From Trichocoleus sp. (GTDB taxonomy: Bacteria > Cyanobacteriota > Cyanobacteriia > Elainellales > Elainellaceae): a DNA stretch of 64,000 nucleotides. The stretch spans positions 248,001 to 312,000 of the forward strand of contig DATNQD010000059.1 of assembly GCA_036702865.1 (NCBI GenBank). The letters are read 5' to 3'. How positions within the stretch are numbered: the first letter of the stretch is position 1; every line of letters starts with the position of its first letter. Shown here in pieces: positions 46,577 to 56,196 of this stretch. Both the position numbers and the translations under genes were made by a program. The notes beneath the pieces were generated by a model. That model was not told the DNA's origin. It ran no database searches and was given only the letters and a program-made list of their open reading frames with translations.

Positions 46577-46870
46577 GAGGCGATCGAGTTGTCTCCCTGC
46601 TGATTTTGCTCAGTTTTTTGTGGCACTCTTCTTACTGTGATAGCAGCTGCTGCAAATGATTTAGAAAATCGATCGAATTAAACTCTATAAAAACTTTGAA
46701 TTATTAGATAAACAACCTTCTTTCCCCACCCTCTGTCTCTTATCCCCGGCTCACTGCCCTAGCTTTCCCCAAAAGGCTTGAAATGTGCCAATCCTAGATT
46801 CGTCCTGCCGGAAAGAGAGGCGCAAGCTGGGCTAAGGTAAAAGAGTGCTACAGTACTGGACTTCGCCACC

Positions 46871-47344
46871 ATGACCCTCGATCTCCTGTTTAACGGTGCA
46901 AACTTATTTGTGCTGCCGTTCTGGTTCTTGATGATTGTGCTGCCGAACTGGGGCATAACTCGCAAAATTATGGAGTCTTTTCTGCCATTTGTGGCACTTG
47001 CGGGCGTCTATATTTATCTGTTTGCGAATAGTCTTGATCCAGAAACAGCACAGTCTTTTGCGAACCCGCAACTTTCCGATTTAGCCCATTTGTTTGCCGA
47101 TGAGCGAGTGACGGCAACAGGATGGATTCACTTTTTGGTTATGGATTTGTTTGTCGGTCGCTGGATTTATTGGGAAGGTCAACGTACAGGCGTTTGGACG
47201 ATTCACTCCCTTGTTTTTTGTTTGTTTGCGGGGCCGATCGGCTTGCTATCTCATATCGTGACTCAGTGGACTACACAGCGGTTTTTTCCGCGTGATGCTG
47301 AAGGCAAAACAGTCGATCGTTCTGCCAACACAACGCCAACCTGA
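46871..47344 (+). CDS. ABA4-like (DUF4281) membrane protein
   Basis: This 157-residue protein has about four membrane segments. The family motifs are FVLPFWFLMIVLPNWGITR, DERVTATGWIHFLVMDLFVGRWIYWE (shown in part) and FAGPIGLLSHIVTQ. Plant ABA4 acts in neoxanthin formation; the cyanobacterial role is less clear. It precedes the TonB-like gene by 32 bp, and the two share the strand. Confidence 0.85.
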   Translation: MTLDLLFNGANLFVLPFWFLMIVLPNWGITRKIMESFLPFVALAGVYIYLFANSLDPETAQSFANPQLSDLAHLFADERVTATGWIHFLVMDLFVGRWIYWEGQRTGVWTIHSLVFCLFAGPIGLLSHIVTQWTTQRFFPRDAEGKTVDRSANTTPT

Positions 47345-47376
47345 CCGCCTGAGCGAATGCTCGGCAACGAGTTGAA

Positions 47377-48510
47377 ATGCCTGATTTAACCCAGAAGACT
47401 CCTCTCACCTCTCAGCGTTATTTCCGGAGAACAGGGGATGACCCTGCCTGGCTCTGGTGGTTTGTGATGGGTGGATCGATCGCCCTTCACCTACTTTTGT
47501 TGAAGATTGCCTTACCGATTGCCAGTGGTTCCTCTCCTCGCCCTCAAGCAGCGCAGTCAATTCCCGTTGATTTGATTGAACTTGCTCCGGCTCCCAGCAA
47601 ACCTGCTTCTACCAAACCTGCTGCTAATCCTGCATCATTCAAAGCGCCTGCTGCTACCACAGAAACGGCTCAACGCGCTGGACAATCTGCACCGTCACCT
47701 GTTCGTTCTCAACCGCAAGCCGCACCTCTGTCTGAGTCTGATATTGCTCTTGCGCCCAGCCCTTCTGCAATTCGACCCACACCGATCGCGCCTGCTCCTG
47801 CTGCTGAAACCGTGACTCCACCTGCCCCAACCGCAAGCCCTGCCGCTCGATCGCTCAATCCTGCTCCAGCCACTACGCCTGAACAGCCTCTTCCCCTACC
47901 CTCTGTTGCTGCTGCTCCAGTTGCCCTTCCCTCCCCAACAGTGCCTGAACAGCCTCTTCCCCTGCCCTCTGTGACTGCTGCCCCGGTTGCCCTGCCTACA
48001 CCTACACCCAGCGCAACACCCACCAGTCCTCCTTTCACCACCTTGACGATCGATACCCCTGTTCCTGATGTTTCTGGAACGCTGGCTATACCATCAACTG
48101 CTGCTAATCCTGCTGATCTGGCTCAAGTCGAAGCTTCCCGTCTGGCGGTTCCTGCGCTGCTGACTGCCCAAATTACAGCAACGCCCATGCCTGCCGAGCA
48201 ACCAGAAACCATGCCAGATACGATCGCCCGCCCCAAAGACGAGTCGCAAACCTTCTCCGCCGACCCCACCACATCGCTTTGCCGCATTACTCCTGAAGCT
48301 GCCCGCTATCTTGGCTCAACTGTTGCAGTGCAAGTTGTGACGAATGAAACCGGACAAGTGACTGAGGCGATCGTCCGTCAATCGAGCCAAAATTCTGCCT
48401 ACGATGAGTTAGCGACCTGTATGGTGAAGCAATGGCAGTTTGAGCCTGCAACAAAGCAAGGGCAGCCTGTTCAAAGTGATGCTTTGATTGTGGCAATTCG
48501 GATTAGCTGA
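47377..48510 (+). CDS. TonB-family energy transducer
   Basis: This 377-residue protein has a membrane anchor near residues 26-48 (WFVMGGSIALHLLLLKIAL), a long Pro/Ala/Thr-rich periplasmic spacer (about 55-280) and a C-terminal TonB-like domain (about 300-375; AVQVVTNETGQVTEAIVRQSS and CMVKQWQFEPA, the QW motif). The spacer holds two copies of PEQPLPLPSVxAAPVALP (DNA 47880-47990). TonB couples inner-membrane ExbB-ExbD energy to outer-membrane receptors. Neither exbB/exbD nor a receptor gene is nearby. It overlaps the convergent MFS gene by 8 bp. Confidence 0.83.
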   Translation: MPDLTQKTPLTSQRYFRRTGDDPAWLWWFVMGGSIALHLLLLKIALPIASGSSPRPQAAQSIPVDLIELAPAPSKPASTKPAANPASFKAPAATTETAQRAGQSAPSPVRSQPQAAPLSESDIALAPSPSAIRPTPIAPAPAAETVTPPAPTASPAARSLNPAPATTPEQPLPLPSVAAAPVALPSPTVPEQPLPLPSVTAAPVALPTPTPSATPTSPPFTTLTIDTPVPDVSGTLAIPSTAANPADLAQVEASRLAVPALLTAQITATPMPAEQPETMPDTIARPKDESQTFSADPTTSLCRITPEAARYLGSTVAVQVVTNETGQVTEAIVRQSSQNSAYDELATCMVKQWQFEPATKQGQPVQSDALIVAIRIS

Positions 48511-49735
48511 TGGATTGCTTCTCCCACAGCGCTTTGTTTGAAAAAGTCATGATGGCAAGCCATAGTGCGATCGCAAATAGCCCTGCGCCCAAGAGAAACG
48601 GCACTTCGGGTAAGTGGAAAGGCGCTTGCGCTGAGACAAAATAACCGAATAGACCAGTGGCAACAAAAGGACCGATAATGCTGGTGAAGGCAGTCTGGCT
48701 GGCAATGGCTCCCTGTAGTGCTCCCTGTTCTCTGGCATTAACCTGCATGGAGAGAATGCCCTGTGCTGTGGGTTTCACCACGAAATCAAACCCGTTGAGC
48801 AAAATGACGCCGTACATCAGCCATCCCTGATCCACGACTGCATACAGCAAGTAGCCGATCAGGCAGAGGACTAGCCCAATCACGATCGTTCTTCGTTCGC
48901 CAAAGCGACTAATAATGTGACGCATCACGCCGCCCTGAACGATGGCAGTCACCAAACCCAGCAGTGCCAAAGACAAGCCTACTTCGATCGTTGTCCATTG
49001 AAACTTATAGGACGTAAACAAGACCCAGGTGCTAATTAGGCACTGTAGCGCCAAGTCATTACAGAAAATCACCATTGCTAAGCCGAGAACTGCTGCATTC
49101 TTGCGGAGAAACAACAGTGAGCCGATCGGGTTTGCCCGCACCCAGGAAAACGATTGGCGATGCTCTGGCCTGTGAGATTCAGGCACAAACAGTAAGCCAT
49201 AGAGCAGGTTTAGAAAGCTGAGAATGGCTGCAATCAGAAACGGCACGCGCAATCCGATACTGCCGAGCAGACCCCCCAACGCTGGCCCCAATACCCAGCC
49301 GATACCAATGGTTGCTCCCAATAAGCCAAAATTCTTCGATCGCTCCTCTGGACCGCTGATATCAGCAATATAGGCACCGGTAACGGCAACACTGGCTCCG
49401 GTTAAGCCATTCATCATCTGTGCTGCAAAGATCCAGGGCAGGCTCGGCGCAAGCGTTAAAGCGATATAGCTTAATCCTGTGCCCAATAACGACAGCAGCA
49501 AAAGCGGTTTCCGCCCAAAGCGATCGGACAATCCACCTTGAATGGGAGAGAACAAGAATAGCATCAGGGCGTAGAGCGTCATCACTGCCCCAAAGTAGAC
49601 TGAAGTGGTGGAGATGTTGTCTACATATTGACCAATCAGCGTAGGTAAAACTGGGTTGCTCAACCCAACACCCATCACATCAATAAACAGAGTAAGCAGA
49701 ACGAAGATGAGTCCGGGTGCTCGGCGTGATTTCAT
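48503..49735 (-). CDS. MFS transporter, TetA-like
   Basis: This ~410-residue membrane protein has 12 predicted segments. The family motif GGLSDRFGRKPLLLLSLLG (shown in part) sits between segments 2 and 3. FIDVMGVGLSNPVLPTLIG near the N-terminus is typical of the tetracycline-resistance-type branch. The real substrate cannot be inferred. The ATG at 49735 gives a family-normal length; an in-frame start at 49855 would overlap the preceding gene's end and add 40 atypical residues. It is the last of a same-strand group with the beta-barrel protein. Confidence 0.88.
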   Translation of the reverse strand: MKSRRAPGLIFVLLTLFIDVMGVGLSNPVLPTLIGQYVDNISTTSVYFGAVMTLYALMLFLFSPIQGGLSDRFGRKPLLLLSLLGTGLSYIALTLAPSLPWIFAAQMMNGLTGASVAVTGAYIADISGPEERSKNFGLLGATIGIGWVLGPALGGLLGSIGLRVPFLIAAILSFLNLLYGLLFVPESHRPEHRQSFSWVRANPIGSLLFLRKNAAVLGLAMVIFCNDLALQCLISTWVLFTSYKFQWTTIEVGLSLALLGLVTAIVQGGVMRHIISRFGERRTIVIGLVLCLIGYLLYAVVDQGWLMYGVILLNGFDFVVKPTAQGILSMQVNAREQGALQGAIASQTAFTSIIGPFVATGLFGYFVSAQAPFHLPEVPFLLGAGLFAIALWLAIMTFSNKALWEKQSIS

Positions 49736-49854
49736 TAGGGGCAGGAGCAGGGAATAGAGGGACAGGGCAAAAGATACCTCTGTTACTGTGCGGGTAAAAG
49801 GGGAGGAGCGACAAGTTTCTGGGGATAGAGGTAAGTCTTGGTAATTTAGGAGCA

Positions 49855-51108
49855 CTAGAACAGGGTAAGGCTGGCGCTGAGGGAGACTCCTATAATGCTG
49901 CTGTTGAAGTTAATGTTTGAGTCAGACGATCGCCCAAAGCTGAAGCCACCATACAGGCTCACCTGGCTGTTGCGCGAAAGACTGTAGCTGAGTTGGGCAA
50001 GTAGCTGATGATAGCTGTCTTCTCGCTCTTGCTGCGTAAAGTCGGTGAGAATGAACTGGTAGTCTAAACCGACATCTAGGTTGGGCTGAATTTCATAGTT
50101 CAAGTAAGTCCCTACCGTGTTCGATAGACGGCTGCGATCGGCAGGATCAGTGAAACTGAGGCGAAACTGGTAGAAGCTATCCAGGGTGAGACGAGAAGCC
50201 AATCGATCGCGGCGCGACACCGACAGCCGCAAGGAATGATCATTGAGAAACCTTGCCCCGTTCACTTCAAAAAATTGCTGATTGCTCCAGCTAATCTCAC
50301 CAAAGGTGCGGGGAAACAGCCCTTGACGAATGCCAAGCCGAAATTGCACATTGTTGTAATCCAGGTCTGAAAGATTTTGATAACGAGCCAGATCGCCGCC
50401 GATCGAAGCAACGAGCTGAGTTTGCGGTCCCAGGCTTGGCGCAGCCAGCAGCGATACACCTGCTGTTAGCAATTGATCATCAACCGGATCAAAATCGTTG
50501 AGCAGGATATTGTCGCTGCTGAAATAATCAACCCTGCCAAATAAAAAGACATAGGGTTCTCGTTTTGCGGCAACCTGTCTTTCCCGTAGTCGTAACCTGC
50601 CCAGTTCTGGATCGATCGCTGGGGAGTTTTGTGAGTCTTCTGATGCGGGAGCAGGCACACTTTCCGGCTCGGTCGCAGGAATGACCGGAATCTCATCAGG
50701 AATTGGCGCTGGAACAGGCTGTTCGATCGAGGCTTCGGTCTGTTGCTGGGGACGAGATGGCTTCGGTTTGTTTGTTAGCGGGTCTGTTGGCGGGTAAGAA
50801 ACAGATTGAGAGACATTGAAGCGAACAGCGGCAAAATCAGGCATTGTAGCCAGGTTGCCTGATCCAAAAGATGCCAGTTGGGGAGGCAAAAATTCAGCAG
50901 GCGCAATATTGCTGATCGGCGCAACTGAACGAGCCTGATCATTTTCTGTCAGTGGAGATGAGCGATCGGGTGATGGAGATTGCGGGGCATTGGGTGTTGA
51001 GGCAACTGGTAAAACAAATGATGCTTCAGCATTGGCATATCCGGCGCTACTGAATAAAACACCAATCCAGATGACCGAATAACTCAATAAACCAGTCTTT
51101 AAATTCAC
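49855..51108 (-). CDS. Outer-membrane beta-barrel-type protein
   Basis: This 417-residue protein has a signal peptide (about residues 1-26) and a ~150-residue Pro/Ser/Ala-rich spacer. A C-terminal ~240-residue region follows with alternating polar and aromatic strands (YVFLFGRVDYFSSDNILLNDF shown in part, QLSYSLSRNSQVSLYGGFSFG) and ends in a Phe, as barrel proteins do. It is probably an outer-membrane barrel of unknown function. The FecR-repeat gene lies immediately upstream on the same strand. Confidence 0.8.
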   Translation of the reverse strand: MNLKTGLLSYSVIWIGVLFSSAGYANAEASFVLPVASTPNAPQSPSPDRSSPLTENDQARSVAPISNIAPAEFLPPQLASFGSGNLATMPDFAAVRFNVSQSVSYPPTDPLTNKPKPSRPQQQTEASIEQPVPAPIPDEIPVIPATEPESVPAPASEDSQNSPAIDPELGRLRLRERQVAAKREPYVFLFGRVDYFSSDNILLNDFDPVDDQLLTAGVSLLAAPSLGPQTQLVASIGGDLARYQNLSDLDYNNVQFRLGIRQGLFPRTFGEISWSNQQFFEVNGARFLNDHSLRLSVSRRDRLASRLTLDSFYQFRLSFTDPADRSRLSNTVGTYLNYEIQPNLDVGLDYQFILTDFTQQEREDSYHQLLAQLSYSLSRNSQVSLYGGFSFGRSSDSNINFNSSIIGVSLSASLTLF

Positions 51109-51210
51109 GTTTCAATCTCTAATTTGAAATTATTGAGTGTCCCGTTTACAAGTATTGTCAGGTCAAATGTTACTGCCAGCACCACTATTTTTCATTGTTT
51201 TCCTGATTTT

Positions 51211-53304
51211 TCACTGTTTTCCTGAATAGTCGTCCATGTTTGGTCTAAAACTGCCATAGGCAAGATCACTGTTCGTCTTCGGTCGATCATTTGCCCGATC
51301 GCCCACGTTTGGTCTAAAGCTGCCATATCCGCGGTGGTTGCTGCTAGATCGGTTGTTTTCCGAACGCTCGCCAATATCAGGTCTCAGGCTGCTATATCCG
51401 TGGTGATTGCCATGCCCCATACGATCGCCTGTATCAGCGTTGAAGCTGCCATATTCACCATGGTTGCCTATGCCGATTCTGTCATGAACATGGACATGCT
51501 CATGTTCTGGACGATCGCTCATATTGGGTGGGTGATTCTCATATCCAGGACGATCGCTTATGTCAGGCTGATCCTCATGAGAATCAGGGTTCTCGGCAAT
51601 GCTGCCATCTGTGGAGCTACCTGATCCATCATCATCATTTCCATGGTTCGCATAATCATCGGTATAGGGTCGATCGCTCCCATTTGCCTGATTCGGTCTG
51701 CCATTTCCCGAATTGCCGTTGCCCGAATTACCGGGTCTGCCATTTCCCGAATTGCCGTTGCCATTGCTATTGCCCGAATTACCGGGTCTGCCATTTCCCG
51801 AATTACTATTCCCGTTCCCGTTTCCATTTCCCGAATTACCGTTGCTATTGCCCGAATTACCCGGTCTACCATTTCCTACATTGCCGTTCCCATTCCCATT
51901 CCCATTTCCATTCCCATTTCCATTCCCAGGATTGCCGTTGCCGTTCCCATTTCCAGGATTGCCGTTGCTATTGCCTGGATTGTCAGGTCTACCATTTCCA
52001 TTTCCATTCCCAGGATTGCCGTTGCCGTTTCCCGGATTATTAGGTCTACCGTTCCCGTTGCCCGGACGATCGTCTATGGTGGGTCCACCGCCATTATCAC
52101 CAGGGCGATCGGGATTGCCATTCCCCGGATTATCAGGTCTACCGTTCCCGTTGCCCGGACGATCATCTACAGCAGGTTGACCACTGCCATATCCAGGGCT
52201 TTCGTTTACATCATCGCCTGGACGAGCACCTCCACCAGGTTGAGCAGTGCCATAAGCGGGATTACTGGGTCCATCAATGATGGGGGGATTGGGTCTACCC
52301 ACGCCCGGATTGTCAGGCCTACCTGCACCAGGACGATCGCTGTCAGAATTCTGTCGATCGTCTGCTCGCGGATCAGTTATGACCTGTTCTAAGCGGTTTT
52401 GAGAAGAAGGGGCAGACTCTAGATTAAGCCGATCCAGTGGTTCACTGGCAGAACCTTGAGCCGGATTACTAGGAGTTGCCTCAGGGGCACGATTTGCAGG
52501 GCGGGCGGGCTCTTCAGCAGAGGGCTCGGGTAATCGGACGAAACTGGGAGTGTCGATCGTTTGACTAACTGGTAGTATCGGCTGCTGTTCGATCGCAGTT
52601 TGCATCTCTGCCTGAACCTCAACCATTGCTCGGCGCTGTTCATTCTGCCCAGGGTTGCGCTCCGTTGTCTCTGCTGAAGCTGGTCTGCTAGTAGGTGCAA
52701 GCCCTCGAACTAGTTCGCTGGTTTCATAGAAGGTTCTAAGATCGAAATCGTAGACGCGCTCAATTTGATCACCGATCGCCACTGCAATCTGCCCGCCACG
52801 GAGCGGCTGCCGCTGTGATGCATCGCGATTGAAAACTTCAATGCCGCTATCCGTTAAGGCTCCAATGAGCGTTGTATCGGTTTCGGGAATGTAGCGAACG
52901 AATAAAGCAGAACCCTGAATTCCCGCAGTGGCATTGGGCGTTTGGACGCGGGTTCTTCCTTGTCCTGGTGGAATTAAAAACAGAGCAGTTCCATTGGAGA
53001 GGCGAAAATTGCGGCTTCCAGGGGTAAACCAAAACACCGCCTGTTCGCCCAGTCGTCCCAGAGAGCCATCATTGAAGCGAAGCTCTGCCAGCGATGCCCG
53101 CGCCGTTGATACCCCTTCACCCGGTGTCACGACGTCCGAGATGCGCGCCGATCGAGGAGACTGATCCCGTCGTAAGACCTGAACCTGATTCCGAACTGCC
53201 TCAAGCACCGCACGATTCAAGGAAGTTTCAGCCTGAGCATTCGCTGAAAACACCAGCGTGCCAGATAAAACCGTGACAAAAAGGGCAATCGAGTGACGAA
53301 TCAT
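51211..53304 (-). CDS. Secreted FecR-domain protein with long Asn/Gly-rich and YGSF repeats
   Basis: This 697-residue protein starts at the ATG at 53304, after a GGAAAG site. It has a signal peptide (about 1-26), a FecR domain (about 65-170; LAELRFNDGSLGRLGEQAVFWF shown in part) and a Pro/Glu-rich linker. About 160 residues are almost all NGNGN, NPGNG and RPGNSG repeats (384-542). The last ~80 residues carry four YGSF/YSSL-type repeats separated by acidic D/H-rich sequence. Most FecR proteins act with sigma factors at the inner membrane, but no sigma factor is near; the repeats suggest an extracellular or wall-located protein. Confidence 0.85.
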   Translation of the reverse strand: MIRHSIALFVTVLSGTLVFSANAQAETSLNRAVLEAVRNQVQVLRRDQSPRSARISDVVTPGEGVSTARASLAELRFNDGSLGRLGEQAVFWFTPGSRNFRLSNGTALFLIPPGQGRTRVQTPNATAGIQGSALFVRYIPETDTTLIGALTDSGIEVFNRDASQRQPLRGGQIAVAIGDQIERVYDFDLRTFYETSELVRGLAPTSRPASAETTERNPGQNEQRRAMVEVQAEMQTAIEQQPILPVSQTIDTPSFVRLPEPSAEEPARPANRAPEATPSNPAQGSASEPLDRLNLESAPSSQNRLEQVITDPRADDRQNSDSDRPGAGRPDNPGVGRPNPPIIDGPSNPAYGTAQPGGGARPGDDVNESPGYGSGQPAVDDRPGNGNGRPDNPGNGNPDRPGDNGGGPTIDDRPGNGNGRPNNPGNGNGNPGNGNGNGRPDNPGNSNGNPGNGNGNGNPGNGNGNGNGNGNGNGNVGNGRPGNSGNSNGNSGNGNGNGNSNSGNGRPGNSGNSNGNGNSGNGRPGNSGNGNSGNGRPNQANGSDRPYTDDYANHGNDDDGSGSSTDGSIAENPDSHEDQPDISDRPGYENHPPNMSDRPEHEHVHVHDRIGIGNHGEYGSFNADTGDRMGHGNHHGYSSLRPDIGERSENNRSSSNHRGYGSFRPNVGDRANDRPKTNSDLAYGSFRPNMDDYSGKQ
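51679..52155 (-). repeat. Asn/Gly-rich low-complexity repeat in the FecR protein gene
   Basis: This ~480-bp stretch, read on the minus strand, encodes NGNGNGN, NPGNG and RPGNSG units. Unit lengths are multiples of three, so copy changes keep the frame. The opposite strand gives long open frames rich in Pro/Phe or Ile/Arg, which are artefacts of the repeat. Confidence 0.88.
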
Positions 53305-53731
53305 GCAAGCTTTCCAGGTGATAATTTCAGGCGATAAATCAAGCAGCAATGTCTAAAGTTGAGAATGTTGCAGGTTTATGGCATTCCTACAATCGAATTT
53401 CTGCTTTTTGAGGCTATTCCTTAAGCAAGTATAAAAACTCTCCCCCTCATTCGGAAGCTTTTGTAAAAAGTATGCCTTACTTCAGACTGTGAAGTCATTC
53501 GGTGCGTTCCCTGATCCACTCAATTCATTACAGGTGATAGGTGTCAGAGAAGAGGGCACAATCGCAATCCTGTCTGTTCAAAGCCTTGGTTTCTCTCGAT
53601 CGCCTTGTTCTAACCTTTACAGCGACACATCAAAATCATTAGATTGAAGGAGCTAGTCCTCATTTGATTGATTCATTTGACTGATCCGATCGCCCCACTA
53701 CGAGGTAAGGGCTAATCAGTTCTGTAGCACC
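53305..53731. other. Intergenic region, no gene seen
   Basis: This 427-bp gap lies between the CHASE2-kinase and FecR genes (both minus). I find no supported ORF, terminator hairpin with T-tract or RNA gene. It presumably holds the FecR gene's own promoter, if the two are not cotranscribed. Confidence 0.55.
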
Positions 53732-56101
53732 CTATTGGTTTAACCAGTCTTCTGGAAGCGGCATCGTTACTCCCTGTAAAGCCTCTTCCTCTTCCTCTTC
53801 CGGATTGAGTGTTTCGTTGAAAACATCTCCCTTTGTTGTTTCCTTTTTCAGAAGGGTGTTTGTGTCATCAGGGAAATTCATGAGTGGGTAGAGTGCTTCC
53901 AGATCAAGCTGTACGTCCTGAACCGATCGATACCGTTGCATAAAATCGTGATGCACCATTCGATCGAGGATTGTTGCCAGCTTTGAATCGACAAATTCAG
54001 CTTGCTGCCTCCAGCGAATTTCGCCTGTTTTCGGGTTTTGGTTGAAAGTATGCGGCGATTCTCCGGTTAAGGCTTCAATGGCAATCATTCCAAGCGCATA
54101 GATATCGCTATTGAAATGGGGTCTACCCGCAGATTGTTCACTGGGCATATAGCCAGGCGTGCCAACCGCAATCGTAAACTTTGTGTTGCTGCTTTCTGCA
54201 AGCTGGTTTGTAATTCTTTTTGCAACGCCAAAATCAATCAAAATCAGCTTATCGTCTGCCTGTCGCCGAATAATGTTGGAAGGCTTGAGGTCGCGGTGAA
54301 TCACCCCTTGACTGTGAACAAATGACAACACATTAAGTAGGTCATGCAGCAGCTTCACGACTTTTGCTTCAGACATTGCTCGACGCGGCAGGATCTCCAT
54401 CACCAGAGGATGCCCTTCCACATATTCCTGCACTAGATAAAACTCATCGTTTTCATCAAAAGATGCCAGCAGTTGCGGAATTTGCTCATGCCGTCCTAAC
54501 CGTTCTAGCGTTTCTGCCTCGATCGCAAAGAGCCGCTGTGCCTGTTTGAGCGTATTGGGATTATCACTAAATACTCGAAGTTGCTTCACAACGCACTGAG
54601 GCTTGCCTGGTCGCAGTAAGTCAACAGCAACATAGGTTTCACTAAACCCTCCTGACCCCAAGACGCGAACAATTTGATACCGACTTGCCAAAATTTTGCC
54701 CGCCAGGGCTAACTCGCGCTCTCGCAACAAATCCTGTAAATCATCATGCTGGCTAATAATCTCCTGGACGATCGGAGAAGTAACATATTGCTTCAGCGTG
54801 TCGCGAAGTTGCCGCTTGGTGAGCTGTTCTTTAACGGTTCCAGCCACCAATTGAGATAAACCGCTCAACACCAACACGCCCACCGGAACTGCCGTGGGTA
54901 TCAGGATGCCTGCCTGAACAAACAAACCATAGCCCACCCCCATCCAAACGGCTGCCAGACCGATCGCCCACCCCAAACGACGCAAAGGCGACTTCGATCG
55001 AGTGAAGACCCAACCAGCACCCACCACCCCAACAAACACAAACAACCCCCTCAGTGGAGCCTGCGGCATTGCCTCCCGAATGGCTCTACCTTCTTGCAAT
55101 GTTGCAATTGCATTCGCGTGAATTTCAACACCAGACATCGGCTGTGGATGAAGCCAGCTCTTGGAGAAAGGAGCCGCATGAAAGTCTTGATGGATGCTGG
55201 CAGTCGAACCAATCAAAACAATTTTGTTCTTAAAGAGGTCACCCGATCGCAGCGTTGTTTTCCAGGCACTGGGGTCAAGGACTGTCCAAAATGGGATGTG
55301 CTCAAAGGTCTGGGCAGGGCCGTAGAAAAAGATTGATTCGCCAATATCTGGGCGATGAGGCATTTGGGCGACCTGCAACGTTGCAGCATCCAAGGATGGA
55401 ACTTGGGGCAAACTCTCTTCTGGAGTATTGATTAAAAGCTGCTGCAAGAACTGCTCACTGAATCGATGAATTCGGTTGTCTGGTTCAATCAAGTAATTAA
55501 TGAACCCGGTACAGTCTGAACGATCGCAAAACGAGGGTAGGGGCGTTGTGAGTTGAACGCTATAGCCTTGCGGAGTTTCAGTCTCAGCATATCGGGCGGC
55601 TAAAATAACTCGCTCTTTGTGTTGCCGAATTGTCTGAGCCAGCACCCGATCGTCTGCTTCCCCATAGCTGCTTGGCGTGGAAAACAACACATCGATCGCC
55701 ACGGCTTTTGCCCCTGCCGCCATGACTTTGTTAATAACCGCAGCATAAGCAGCACGCTTCCACGGCCAAGCTTGAATTGGCTCCAGTGCAGTATATTTTT
55801 GCGGGTCAGAGTGATAAAATTCGCCCTGTGACAGCGAGCTTTCGTCGATCGCTAGAATCACAATGTTAGACGGTGGTGTGACTGTTCCACGCACATCAAA
55901 AAACAGAGTTTGCCCCTGCCGTTCTAGCAACTGTACCAGTCCCAGATTAAGAGCAGTTGCCGCCGCCGCCGAAATTGCCCAAACTCCAACCAGTCTTCGT
56001 CCCCAGTCTCCTCGTTTGAACCAGCGACGATCGGCAGCCGTCGTTCCACGCTGAGCAGAACTGTTTGCTTTCGCAGCTAAAGAAGATGAGTTTTTGTTCA
56101 T
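53732..56101 (-). CDS. CHASE2-sensor Ser/Thr protein kinase
   Basis: This 789-residue kinase has an N-terminal extracytoplasmic CHASE2 domain (about residues 65-345), three membrane segments (about 350-422) and a cytoplasmic kinase domain (about 475-745). Kinase motifs are intact: G-loop GSGGFSETY (482-490), Lys506, HRDLKPSN (602-609) and DFG (623-625), with PGYMPSEQS as activation-loop follow-on. A first segment at ~34-52 precedes CHASE2. The CHASE2 signature is the IVILAIDESSL motif (residues 80-90). The ligand is unknown. It lies upstream of the FecR and beta-barrel genes on the same strand. Confidence 0.93.
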   Translation of the reverse strand: MNKNSSSLAAKANSSAQRGTTAADRRWFKRGDWGRRLVGVWAISAAAATALNLGLVQLLERQGQTLFFDVRGTVTPPSNIVILAIDESSLSQGEFYHSDPQKYTALEPIQAWPWKRAAYAAVINKVMAAGAKAVAIDVLFSTPSSYGEADDRVLAQTIRQHKERVILAARYAETETPQGYSVQLTTPLPSFCDRSDCTGFINYLIEPDNRIHRFSEQFLQQLLINTPEESLPQVPSLDAATLQVAQMPHRPDIGESIFFYGPAQTFEHIPFWTVLDPSAWKTTLRSGDLFKNKIVLIGSTASIHQDFHAAPFSKSWLHPQPMSGVEIHANAIATLQEGRAIREAMPQAPLRGLFVFVGVVGAGWVFTRSKSPLRRLGWAIGLAAVWMGVGYGLFVQAGILIPTAVPVGVLVLSGLSQLVAGTVKEQLTKRQLRDTLKQYVTSPIVQEIISQHDDLQDLLRERELALAGKILASRYQIVRVLGSGGFSETYVAVDLLRPGKPQCVVKQLRVFSDNPNTLKQAQRLFAIEAETLERLGRHEQIPQLLASFDENDEFYLVQEYVEGHPLVMEILPRRAMSEAKVVKLLHDLLNVLSFVHSQGVIHRDLKPSNIIRRQADDKLILIDFGVAKRITNQLAESSNTKFTIAVGTPGYMPSEQSAGRPHFNSDIYALGMIAIEALTGESPHTFNQNPKTGEIRWRQQAEFVDSKLATILDRMVHHDFMQRYRSVQDVQLDLEALYPLMNFPDDTNTLLKKETTKGDVFNETLNPEEEEEEALQGVTMPLPEDWLNQ

Positions 56102-56196
56102 GGTTAGGGGGTTCCACCGACTCCATGTAAGAGCTGCTTGCAGCAGATGTAGCGTTTCAACCAGGGAGTAGATGCACCTAAATCCATGCGCCCATC

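Noticed and set aside
51679-52155. Possible CRISPR array
   Set aside because: The repeat is a coding low-complexity stretch with no fixed repeat/spacer lengths.
51558-52392. Long plus-strand and second minus-strand frames through the NG-rich region
   Set aside because: They are Pro/Phe/Leu or Ile/Arg-rich artefacts of reading the Asn/Gly repeat in other frames; the FecR gene is the real one.
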